Source: Acanthacorydalis orientalis (Eukaryota; Arthropoda; Insecta; Megaloptera; Corydalidae). From it: DNA of 64,000 nt. Shown piece by piece: positions 54,428-64,000 of this stretch; position 1 is the stretch's first letter, and each line of letters starts with the position of its first letter. The notes below the pieces were generated by a model. It did no database searches. It was given only the letters and a program-made list of their open reading frames with translations, and had not been told where the DNA came from. The position numbers were made by a program, and so were the translations under genes. The stretch spans positions 15,455,810-15,519,809 of the forward strand of contig CM068322.1 of NCBI GenBank assembly GCA_034766995.1. Direction: 5' to 3'.

Positions 54428-55118
54428 TCATTCTGGAATATAATCGCCGTTTATTTCAATAACTGCTTCCAATTTGCTTGGCAAACGATCGATTCCATGG
54501 GTAAAAAAGTCACGTTTCTTCAGCGCGATCCACGCTTTGACGTCGGCAACAAGTTCATTCAAATCATCATAGTCTTTGCCCGTCTGCCAATTTTTGAACG
54601 AGTGATTAACGTGGTAGTCTGTAGGTGCTTAGGTACGAGATTATGGCGGGTATTCGAGCAAGTCCCGTCCTTCGTCCTTGATGGATTGCACGAATCGACC
54701 ATCGACATGCGGTCGGGTTTTTGTTGAAAAAAGGGATTTTGCTCGTTTCTCTGCAGTAATTGAGTACTGGAGTATTCGGCTGATCTTGTTGTCATCGGAG
54801 AGCTAGTGAGGAATCCATCCATTCATTTTTTGACGATAGCTGAATGGTCAACATTGAATTGTTTGGCCAATATCTTTATTGGCAAATTTTTGTCTTCTTC
54901 CAGTTCCATATGAAGGTCCTGTACATCAAAATTAGACAGAAGACCTCTCTCTTCCTTATCTTTTAAGCTTGTGTCACCAGATTTGAAACAATTGAACCAT
55001 TTTCCAACTTGACTTTCACCGATTTTCCCTTGAGATCGCGAAATATCTGTACTACAGACCATCCTCTTTCGAAGTAATAAAGCATATGACAAATAAGGAG
55101 GTGATTATCAACACGCAT
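54428..55118 (-). pseudogene. mariner transposase pseudogene, core deleted
   Basis: The start MRVDNHLLICHMLYYFERG opens the DNA-binding region. In shifted frames come VGKWFNCFKSGDTSLKDKEE, LPIKILAKQFNVDHSAIVKK and LLQRNEQNPFF. The reading then jumps to the worn remnant of the NARPHV motif (TKTRPHVDG), skipping the stretch that normally holds the first Asp. After it come APTDYH (third Asp), SFKNWQTGKDYDDLNELVAD and a C-terminus ending EINGDYIPE, stop. Frameshifts and stops rule out activity. The C-terminal third is unusually readable. Confidence 0.88.
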
Positions 55119-55138
55119 TTTTACTAACTAAATAGTAA

Positions 55139-55141
<3 letters not shown>

Positions 55142-55198
<57 letters not shown>
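55142..55198. repeat. (TA)n microsatellite inside a mariner
   Basis: 57 bp within the 54337-55284 element, between its right end and the transposase start. Confidence 0.95.
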
Positions 55199-55200
<2 letters not shown>

Positions 55201-55578
55201 TACAAAAAAATTAAACAAAATGTGATAAATTTGACAGATTCGAAAGTCTTGGGCAAAACGTTCGATAATTATGCACCAACCTAATATTAATTTATAAAAG
55301 TTATTGATCAATATTTTATTATAATAATAAAAAAGGAAAGTAACTATTAACCAAAAGTAATAGTCCATCATATAAACACATCCTACTCTCATCGTGATAA
55401 AGATATTGCTCCACTGCCCTAGCGTCCAAATGATATGTTCCCGGGATAACTAATGATTAATAATCAATTGTTAATAACTAAAATAAATTGAAAACATTGA
55501 TTAAAATCTTTAAATTGTTAAAAATAACTATTTGTATAACAATAAGTGAAAAAAGACATTTTTGAAAAATGTTTAATT

Positions 55579-55579
<1 letters not shown>

Positions 55580-55638
<59 letters not shown>

Positions 55639-55648
55639 ATATACATAT
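55580..55648. repeat. (TA)n-(GTAT)n microsatellite
   Basis: About 46 bp of TA, then gtatgtatgtatatatacata. Confidence 0.95.
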
Positions 55649-56193
55649 TGCACCTTTTGATGTAATTATATCAGATCGAAATTTTTCAATATAATTCTAT
55701 TAGGAAGTACTTGTTCTACTGATTAGTAAAAATGAGAAAAAAACAAATATTACTTTTTTCAAATGAACAATCATTGAAATTTATCTGCAACATGATACTT
55801 GTTTCTATTAAAATTCATAGTTTTCTTTGGTTTTCACAAGACCTCGATCTGCCACGTGTAAAGCACTGCTACTTTTGTTAGATAGTAACTGTTTATCTAT
55901 TAGTTTTTTTATACTTTTCTGTTTTAATTTTAGATTGATAATCATTTTATCGATGTATATTGCCACTGGTGTCTAATCCTCGGCAGATAAATATTTTTAA
56001 GATATAAATAGAATAGAAACGCATTTTTTTCTAAACTAACCCAACATTAATCTTGTACTTTCTATTTATATAACTTACTAATTTTCATACAAATACAAAC
56101 ATTTGTATAATAACAATAATAGCTGACTAACAAGACTAAACATCTTTACCCAATTACTCTGATTCGAAATTCTCGAATTAACAATTATTCTAC

Positions 56194-56382
56194 TCATGTC
56201 TGGCAACGATCTTCTAGATGATCTGCAACGCCTCTGTATGCAATAATGTTACCAGACGTTCTGCATGTTTCATATTTAATACATATGTCCCAACCATAAC
56301 ACAACGACATGACGACATAACGTTTGTCATGAGGCGGTGAGAGGACAAGGGAATCTGACGCGACAGTCTCCTTGGACACCAT
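56194..56382 (-). other. isolated 62-codon open frame in a balanced-composition island
   Basis: The minus strand encodes MVSKETVASDSLVLSPPHDK, then RYVVMSLCYGWDICIKYETC and a C-terminal part ending EDRCQT. Its composition is well mixed, unlike the AT-rich chance frames nearby. An acceptor-like aatttatag lies 5 nt before the ATG, and a donor-like CTG|gtaaca occurs inside the frame. It could be an exon, a small gene or a relic of an unknown repeat. I do not recognise it. Confidence 0.22.
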
Positions 56383-56667
56383 CGGTCCTATAAATTACCC
56401 ACGATATGTTTACGTATCGAAACTCTTCGAGAGTTAACGTACAACGTACGAGAAAATTACGTGACATTTGTCACCGTGCCAATAATCGTATGGGTTATAA
56501 GGTATGTGTCCCAACAAAACATTAATAACTGATTCAAGTGTTGAGCAAAATACCACTATCGCTCGATTTTAATTGCAAGCATAATGACAAAAAATTATTA
56601 GGGAAAAAGTATCTTTTCGTTACATCTCTTTTTTTTAAAAAAATATAATTACATTATTTGCAATTAA

Positions 56668-56674
<7 letters not shown>

Positions 56675-56718
<44 letters not shown>
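56675..56718. repeat. (TA)n microsatellite
   Basis: The array that closes duplication unit 1. Confidence 0.95.
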
Positions 56719-56721
<3 letters not shown>

Positions 56722-56823
56722 CAAGGTTATTTACAAAAAAATAGTAGGGAAAAATTTTCCTTTCGTTATATCTGTTTTTTTTAAAAAAAATATAATTACA
56801 TTATTTGCAATTAAATTTATTTG

Positions 56824-56847
56824 TATATATATATATATATATATATT
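56824..56847. repeat. (TA)n microsatellite, short
   Basis: The shorter array that closes duplication unit 2. Confidence 0.9.
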
Positions 56848-57359
56848 AGGAATTCGTATAAAGATATTTACTATAATTAATCATACAAACTTGCAGATAT
56901 TGCTATAAATCAAACATTATAACTCAAAATATGTCAAATTGATTTAAATTAACTACTACCTATTTTGGCCTGGTGTAGAAATCACTAATTTAAATTTTAA
57001 AAGAATATAAAAATATTTCTTGATGGATACTTATTATTTTAAAATACAATTCATTTATTGTTCATCTTTGACTTTTAATCATTTAATTTCGTCGTTCAAA
57101 TAATTTCATAACAAAACAGATATATCTTAATATACGTATTTTTATGTCAGACCTTCTTTCTAGTTAGTTTTTTTTAAAAAATGAATGCACTGAAATACAA
57201 AAGAGATTAAAATATGCATACGATGAAAAGATTAAGCTTTTTAAAATACAAATTTCAATAAAAAGCAACAACTAAAAGTTATAACTTACTTGCGTATACA
57301 TTTTCAGAAAAAAAAATTTTAGTTTAAATTTATAACCAATTTCATGAATAAAATATATA

Positions 57360-57362
<3 letters not shown>

Positions 57363-57420
<58 letters not shown>
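57363..57420. repeat. (TA)n microsatellite
   Basis: 58 bp, uninterrupted. Confidence 0.95.
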
Positions 57421-57422
<2 letters not shown>

Positions 57423-57814
57423 AATACTATTAGTTAAGTTTGACGAAATTAATATTTCCTTTAAATACGCTTAAGGAAAGTTATTTTACAGAAAATATTT
57501 GTCATGAAAGATGAAAGAATTACATTTTTATTAAATAACAATTCATATTGAAATGTCAGTTAGTTTAATATTTTACTAGACTTTTTGCTGCAAACAGCGC
57601 ATCAAAGATGTGATTTTATAGATTAAACAATGACTACAAACTTTGTTATAATAAAATAAAGCATTACAATAAAAAAAAACAATCCATGTGACATCTGAGA
57701 CTGAATAATAGATAAAATAACTTTGTAACACTTTGAAAAATTAAAAAGCAACAAGATTAAATGCTTGACTGTAACTGACAATACTCTAACAATATATGAA
57801 ATATTTTGTGTGTT

Positions 57815-57819
<5 letters not shown>

Positions 57820-57881
<62 letters not shown>
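57820..57881. repeat. (GT)-(TA)n-(TG)n microsatellite
   Basis: TA core with (TG)9 on the right and a decayed GT stretch on the left. Confidence 0.95.
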
Positions 57882-58121
57882 TATGCACCACAACTTATAA
57901 CTAATGAAAAATTTACAAGTAACTGTCATGTCGAGTCATATAATGTTCGGCGAAACGCCAAAATCTAACGATAATATGGAAAAAATGAAAAATGATGAAG
58001 CAAAAGTGACAGGTCTAGATCGAAAATAAACTGGTTCGACACTTAGTCTGTGTATACACATTCTACGTCATTGTATTCATGTATATCTTTATTTAAAGTT
58101 TGCTTTAATATACATATACGC

Positions 58122-58123
<2 letters not shown>

Positions 58124-58173
<50 letters not shown>
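58124..58173. repeat. (TA)n microsatellite
   Basis: 50 bp, preceded by acatatacgcgtaca. Confidence 0.95.
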
Positions 58174-58176
<3 letters not shown>

Positions 58177-58897
58177 TGGTGTGTTTAAAATTGACATCAA
58201 TGAAAATTGTAAAAAAAAACAACATTATTGACATCATTACTACGAGAAGTAAAATGTGTGAAAGTACAGACAAATTTAAAATAACACATAGTATTTATGT
58301 AATAGCTGATATTGCCAAGTATTTACGCACGAATTAAAAAAAGTATCGAGGTTTGTTTAAATTTAATTTATTTTTTCAAAATTGATATATTGTCTAATTC
58401 ATATTTTTTTACATTTGTCATTATAATTTGCAAATCTGTTTCAGATTTAAACGTTACTCTCTTTGTTGTTTGGTTCATATACTTCTAGTATTGAATCAAG
58501 AAAGATCTTATTGATCTTATTTGAAGATCTAATTTGAATGTAATATAAATGTAAAACTGATAGACTCAGTAAATAATACAAATAACTGGATATTCATAAT
58601 AATAATTTATTGAGCTTGGTGGTCTTTGTTGGGCTTAGATGAATCGACTTTTTTTTCTTCCGCGATTAGATTTCGTATATGTGCCATTTTCAGGCAGATT
58701 TATACCAATGGTATTCAAACATTGTTGACTCACGGAATCCATAAGATTGTATTTTTTTTTACAGAATCTTTACCATCCCCAGAAAACTCAAGATGTGAAA
58801 TATATGAAAGTATTGTAATATAATAGGAAAAAATCCACAATAGATCAACGAGACCACAGATATAAACTCGAACAATTATTACTTCATAATCATAATA

Positions 58898-58957
58898 ATA
58901 ATAGCTACAACCATAGCTACATAACAACAATAACAACATAACAATAGCTACAACCTT
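58898..58957. repeat. degenerate short tandem repeat
   Basis: aatagctacaacc occurs twice with a related atagctacataac between, in a run of ataacaacaa units. Confidence 0.6.
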
Positions 58958-59546
58958 TTTTTATTTACTACAAGTGATATGTACTACATTTTTACTTTCA
59001 GAAATGATAGAAATATAAAAGATACAAACAATTTTTCAAATATGTATTTACATATTATATATGTTTATAAACTTTGGATATATACTAACTTTTGTATATA
59101 TAATATTTCTGGTCAATTTTATTCGCATTCATAAAAAAATTACACTTTCCCAAGAACTAAAATTGTTAAATATTTTTGTACAAAATTATTTCAAAAAACT
59201 TTTAACTAATTTACAATTTTATCAAAATATAATTACAATAATTTTTGTAAAAATAAATATACTAATATTACACTTAATTCAAACATTTAAAATATATTTT
59301 CCCTTTTCTGATGTAATGTTAAAACGTTTATGAAAATTAACTAAATTCTATTTAAAACAAAAATACTATATATGAGTATTCTACATAATTTTAGTTTAAA
59401 TCAAAATATCAGAATATTCATACTCTTTGTGTTATAATAATTTCTTATTGTATGAAAAGTTGTGAAAATGTTTCACAACTTTATTACTAAAAGACAGTTG
59501 CATACTCAGCTTTATACAAATACATACATGAGTTAACATGTACACT

Positions 59547-59555
59547 TGTGTGTGT

Positions 59556-59618
<63 letters not shown>

Positions 59619-59620
59619 CA
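59547..59620. repeat. (TG)n-(TA)n microsatellite
   Basis: Starts cttgtgtgtgta; TA with a catacata break. Confidence 0.95.
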
Positions 59621-60176
59621 TCGGCAAATATTAACTGAATATATAAATATGCAAGTTTATCATTAAAACGTAATTATCATTTCATCTGTGAACATTCTTT
59701 TATAATATTATTTGTATTAATACACATTTTTAGTAAGTACTGATAATTAGGGATGGAAAATTCTACTACATACTAATATAATACATCATTCGCTGTACGA
59801 AAACTATGAATTTATTATCCCGAATATTGTTGTGATATACTGACATGTAGTGTATATTGATATCTTTTTTAATTCTGAAAAAAATGAATAATTATTTAAA
59901 AGTGGAACGAGTTTAGTTCTACATTTTTTAATTGTCAGAGTATCGTCTATTATTCAAATTGACAACTAAAGAAGTTTTTTTTTGATGACAAGTACAGAAC
60001 TCATAAATCACTTTCACAACTACGTATGTTAAGTAGTATCTTACTAAAACAGAGTGTTCAATGTTAAATAGTATTTAATAGATAACGAAATATTTCAGCT
60101 CCATTTATCATTTTTTTCATCATAACAAAACAAAAAAAGATATTTCATTTCAATATCAAATACCGATATATTTTAA

Positions 60177-60217
60177 CACAGACAGACAGATATAGACAGA
60201 GAGACATACACACACAT
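60177..60217. repeat. (CAGA)n/(CA)n simple repeat
   Basis: cagacagacaga, then gacagagagacatacacacaca. Confidence 0.8.
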
Positions 60218-60830
60218 TAAAATGTAAGCAGATTAAAGCTAAAAATATTATTTGTAAATATAGATATTTATACATTTTATAGATGAATATATTTTCTACA
60301 AAAGTATTCAAAAATGGATATAAAATAATATAAAAACTTCTCTGACAGTTCTCCTGAGAAAGTTTCAACCAGACTTGCACATTTAAATACACCACTGCAC
60401 AAATGTAATTGAACTAAGTTATAGTTTAAAATTATGTTGTAACGTCAAGCTTGTGCACAGTTATGGGTAAGAGTTTAAACGTTAGTGAGGATTGTCCAAA
60501 TCACAACTGTTTGAGTTATTTACAGTATTCGTATTATACTATATATACATATGCATTACAGGCTGTTGTCAAACTTGGAAACTATTTCATTATCTCCTTA
60601 ATAATGATTATACTTTGATAAATCTTGTTTTAATACTGTAAATGTTACGACTGCGAGACATTATGAAAAACAATAAGATTAATTTCGTACTCCTTTTTAG
60701 TCATCTAAAACTACTTTACTGCCAAATTTTCAGTTATATACTCGTGTGATTTAATATCAATTAAGAATGTAAAATTAACATTAGAAAAGATAATTTGAGC
60801 GTTATTAAAATATTTATTAGTTTCAGGTTC

Positions 60831-60831
<1 letters not shown>

Positions 60832-60921
<90 letters not shown>

Positions 60922-60923
60922 TA
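60832..60923. repeat. (TA)n microsatellite, long
   Basis: 92 bp ending at the left end of the 60924 mariner. Confidence 0.95.
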
Positions 60924-61731
60924 CCACGAGAGTGGATTAAAAAGTTTCCAGCCTAGTCAATAGATAGCGCAAATTATCATGAATTTTTTACGGTTTTGTG
61001 TGGTGTCATCCTATATTAGTTTGACTTTTAAGTTTCATAAAGTTATGTTAAGTAGTTTGCATTTAATAGTCTGTTAAAGTGAAGAAGTTTTACGTTTTGT
61101 AAATAATGGAGAAAACTGAAGTACGCGCAGTGTAAAAATACTTCAATATTAAGGATTTATCCCCAACCGAAATAAAACTTGAGTTGGATTCTACTTTAGT
61201 CGAGTCTACTCCATCGTTTTTATCCGTTGAAACATGGGTCATGGACTTTAAATGTATCCGTGTGAACATTGAGGATGCACAACGTCTGGGAAGATCAAAA
61301 ATTGATACTTCTGAAAACGTGGTCCAAAAAATATACAAAATTACATCAAACAAAAGTCGATTGAAGTACGAAGTTTTGAGTATGAGAAAGCTATCTGCGC
61401 GATGGGTAACGCAAATGCTCACACCAAAGCAAAAACTCAATGATATAACCAACTCCCACACAACACCGATGATATAACCAACACCCAAACTTAAGTTTGT
61501 TTCCGAACCTGAAACGTTTCCAACTGGTAAAAAATATACCTCAGATTTGCATTTAATTACTGCCACAAACGGCTATTTCGAAGAGTTGACCTATAAGGAC
61601 GGAATAAAGGCTCTTGAATATTGTTGGAATAAATATGCTAACTTATAAAAAAGCTATCTCGAAAAATAAAATCATTTTTCACCACATATTTTGTTATTTT
61701 CCTTCTTAGACAGGAAACTTTTTATTCCACC

Positions 61732-61735
<4 letters not shown>
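60924..61735 (+). mobile_element. mariner element, core deleted
   Basis: The inverted repeats are gagtggattaaaaagtttcc near the left end and aggtggaataaaaagtttcc as reverse complement near the right end. Long (TA)n tracts touch both ends (60832-60923 and 61734-61815). The 812-bp element carries an N-terminal transposase remnant and a short C-terminal piece. Confidence 0.88.
61106..61669 (+). pseudogene. mariner transposase remnant
   Basis: The start MEKTEVRAV is cut by a stop, then LSPTEIKLELDSTL, NIEDAQRLGRSK and SENVVQKIYKITSNKSRLK follow. About 25 codons are missing before LSMRKLSARWV, and the catalytic region is missing before the C-terminal pieces GYFEELTYKDGIKALEYCWN and KSYLEK, stop. 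A 21-bp direct repeat (61441-61461 and 61470-61490, tgatataaccaactcccaca type) lies at the deletion junction. The remnant belongs with mellifera-type mariners, like 50813-51735. Confidence 0.85.

Positions 61736-61815
<80 letters not shown>
61734..61815. repeat. (TA)n microsatellite, long
   Basis: 82 bp with one extra T, starting at the right end of the 60924 mariner. Confidence 0.95.
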
Positions 61816-61816
<1 letters not shown>

Positions 61817-62395
61817 CCTCTTTAAATAGCTTAAATATAAAAAATCATTTTTGATAACGCAAAGAATTTTACTAATAAAATTTTTTCATTAAAGCTAAAT
61901 TCACGTTATAAAAAAATATATTCATGTTATAAAAAAATTTTTGGTTTACTTTTTTTTTAATTTAGTGGTGTAAAAATTATATTAAAAACGAAACATAGAT
62001 AATAGAAATTCAGAATAAATATTTGTATCATACAGTATATTATAGAAAGGAATAGATATTTTTGTCTTTATAAGAAATCACTCTTACTGTTAACAGTATT
62101 ATAAAAGTGAATGACTCTTAGTACAACGAAAAAATTCAAAATTCGAAAAGTTCAAATGTTAATATAAGCGTCAGTCATAAAAAAATTGTTAAGTAATAAT
62201 ACTTAAGGGCGAGAAAGTTACATAAATATTACTCTTAATATGATTGTTTCATTCAAAGCTACGTCAGAACTAATTATTTTCAGTCAATACATGATTTAGT
62301 ACTTTCATAAAAATATTCTATTCTGGAATTTATCAAAAATATTTTTCAATTATACAATAGCAATACGTGAAAATAAATTACGCTAATTTATATTT

Positions 62396-62398
<3 letters not shown>

Positions 62399-62450
<52 letters not shown>
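62399..62450. repeat. (TA)n microsatellite
   Basis: 52 bp, uninterrupted. Confidence 0.95.
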
Positions 62451-62452
<2 letters not shown>

Positions 62453-62611
62453 CCAGAAAAAACGAATGAGAATTATTAAAAATTTATAGCATTTTTCTTT
62501 AAACACTAAAACTTATCAATTCAATCTTGAAAATCCAATTTGAACAATAAGTCACCTGTCAGAATAAAATGCTATATATTTGACATCTGACTGAATAACT
62601 GTCAGTGTTTA

Positions 62612-62616
<5 letters not shown>

Positions 62617-62660
<44 letters not shown>

Positions 62661-62663
62661 TAT
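62617..62663. repeat. (TA)n microsatellite
   Basis: 47 bp with one C break. Confidence 0.95.
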
Positions 62664-63136
62664 TATGTTTCTTTGGTAGTAAATTCAGTTAAACACACAT
62701 TGCACCAGTGATATTCCAACGATACAAAAATCGCACATAAAATCTTCTCATCCCAGATAATAATTTCGACATAAAAATTTATCAGACGCAGATTACTCAA
62801 CAAAAAAGAGCCGAAAAAATATAAAAAATATTAATCAAAATGAAGATAACGCATTATTTTAACAATGATAATGCACGATCACGTATTTATGCACGCACAT
62901 GAACAAATGGTTACACACTTTAGTCTTTATGCTGCTGGGCAAGCTTTTATCAGACTAAGGTTCGTTAATTTCATGGTTCTTTTTAAAATGTTTTACTGTG
63001 ATTTTTGTCACACGAGAAATATTCGCATTCACGTCAACATTTTTTCCTTCTAATGGAATATTATACTTAATTTTTACTTTAAAACAGTTAATATAAATGT
63101 TCGTAATCATTGCATACACAAATAGTACATATATAC

Positions 63137-63138
63137 GT

Positions 63139-63215
<77 letters not shown>

Positions 63216-63219
63216 TATT
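63137..63219. repeat. (ACATAC)n-(CA)n-(TA)n microsatellite
   Basis: acatac hexamers, CA, then TA: a graded series across 83 bp. Confidence 0.95.
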
Positions 63220-63703
63220 GAACGATATCAATATTCGAATCCGCAATGGAATAATTCGTCAAACGATATCGTGTCGTGATTTACTTAAAAAAATAAAAAT
63301 CGAAATGTCAAAACATTTACACTTGCGGTATATAGTAACTCGTTATATATGGTAAAAAGAAAAACAACGTGAAATATTTATCTGCAATGCCGTATTAAGC
63401 ACAAAATTCCAATTAGAAACGATCATTCTTTTCAATTTTTATTATGGATGTTTTTAATTCTATTGGATTGAAAGCATGTTTCACAATGACGATAATACGA
63501 TAATTTTCATCAGGAAATCCAGACGTGACATATTTTCGTGTCAACATAAAACATGACAACGTTTGCGTGAGATTGCGTTATTAGGGTATTTAGAGCAGAC
63601 GATTAGTACTGATGGTAACATTGACATCGAAAGCTATCGTAGAGGAATTGTATTTAATAACCAACAATTTAATTAACTATAATAAATTATTAGGTTAATT
63701 ATC

Positions 63704-63706
<3 letters not shown>

Positions 63707-63763
<57 letters not shown>
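63707..63763. repeat. (TA)n microsatellite
   Basis: 57 bp, uninterrupted. Confidence 0.95.
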
Positions 63764-63767
<4 letters not shown>

Positions 63768-64000
63768 GTATAGTAAAAAAATTTTCAATTTCTCTTCATC
63801 CATTTCTGGCTGCTTTAAATGCGTTAGCGTCCAAACATATTTATATAGAAACGAATTTCATAATTGTTACATGTATTTATATATTTTTTTAAGATAAATA
63901 ATACAAAATATTATACTTTACTACATTATTTTTCTCATCATATTTCGTACAATTTCATAATTGGTACATGTATCTATATTTTTTTAACATAACTAATATA

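Larger units (their letters stand above)
54337..55284 (-). mobile_element. mariner element, internally deleted, with internal (TA)n
   Basis: The inverted repeats are well preserved: ttaggttggtgcataatcaa on the left and ttaggttggtgcataattat as reverse complement on the right, flanked by TA. The element is 948 bp. A 57-bp (TA)n array (55142-55198) lies between the right end and the transposase start, inside the element. Confidence 0.9.
56587..56847 (+). repeat. tandem duplication of about 90 bp plus a (TA)n tract
   Basis: Unit 1 (56587-56718) and unit 2 (56733-56847) share acaaaaaa…tag(t)agggaaaaa, ttttcgtta…, then tataattacattatttgcaa and ttaaatttatttrtatata in the same order, each ending in a TA array. 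A few substitutions and different TA lengths separate them. Confidence 0.85.
57882..60831. other. AT-rich spacer
   Basis: A 90-codon plus frame at 59061-59333 is Ile/Phe/Leu-rich and hydrophobic with no family resemblance, most likely chance. The remainder is featureless apart from the listed repeats. Confidence 0.5.
61816..64000. other. AT-rich spacer
   Basis: Two near-identical 22-bp pieces (ttca(c/t)gttataaaaaaat) lie at about 61900-61937. Slightly balanced sequence at 62860-62960 and 63470-63660 has no coding support. Confidence 0.5.

Noticed and set aside
54356..54727. 123-codon plus-strand frame
   Set aside because: It is antisense to the mariner transposase remnant on the minus strand.
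59061..59333. 90-codon hydrophobic plus-strand frame, considered as a mitochondrial-like or membrane gene
   Set aside because: No recognised motif, and its composition equals the background.
61090..61566. 158-codon minus-strand frame, the longest in the window
   Set aside because: It is antisense to the mariner remnant at 61106-61669, whose plus-strand motifs are clear.
62855..62960. NDNARSR-like reading that recalls the mariner DNARPH motif
   Set aside because: No other transposase block or terminal repeat is present in the area.

Overview
This 64-kb window is an AT-rich stretch of an animal nuclear genome, most likely an invertebrate and perhaps an arthropod. The organism call is an inference from composition and from the Tc1/mariner population; no gene here identifies a species. 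I see no complete host protein-coding gene, no rRNA gene, no confident tRNA gene, no CRISPR array and no prokaryote-style operon. Most long open frames are Ile/Tyr repeats made by (TA)n tracts, or antisense shadows of dead transposases.

Two things dominate. First, I marked 68 TA-rich microsatellite tracts, about one per kilobase and roughly 4.6 kb in total. Many have a CA/TG block at one edge. Second, there are remains of nine Tc1/mariner elements. They are a full-length but frameshifted mariner (2783-4029), a truncated Tc1-like copy beside it (4100-4800), a mariner with its core deleted (16745-17601) next to a tandemly duplicated junction (17549-18004) and a second short mariner (17973-18544), a Tc1-like element (21888-23512), a relative of the 17973 copy carrying a GC-rich insert (46277-47105), and three more mariners (50662-51801, 54337-55284, 60924-61735). 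All are inactive as read. Five of the seven mariners kept their ends and N-terminal DNA-binding region but lost most of the DDD catalytic core. A 208-bp terminal-inverted-repeat element lies at 27691-27898.

Between these lie AT-rich spacers with a few islands of more balanced composition. Some look like possible exons or promoters: minus strand at 10729-10825, 24738-24803, 53302-53381 (with an Inr-like motif upstream) and 56194-56382, and plus strand at 45272-45401. None matches a family I recognise. The layout fits a long intron or intergenic desert, possibly the 5' part of a gene read right to left, but that link is a hypothesis.

I found no convincing new multi-gene system. The most interesting observations concern genome dynamics: a duplication across the junction of two mariners that created an 85-bp chimeric mini-element, a 251-bp GC-rich insert with 8-bp direct repeats inside a dead mariner, a catalytic-core deletion shared by two copies of one family, and (TA)n arrays that touch transposon ends or lie inside them.
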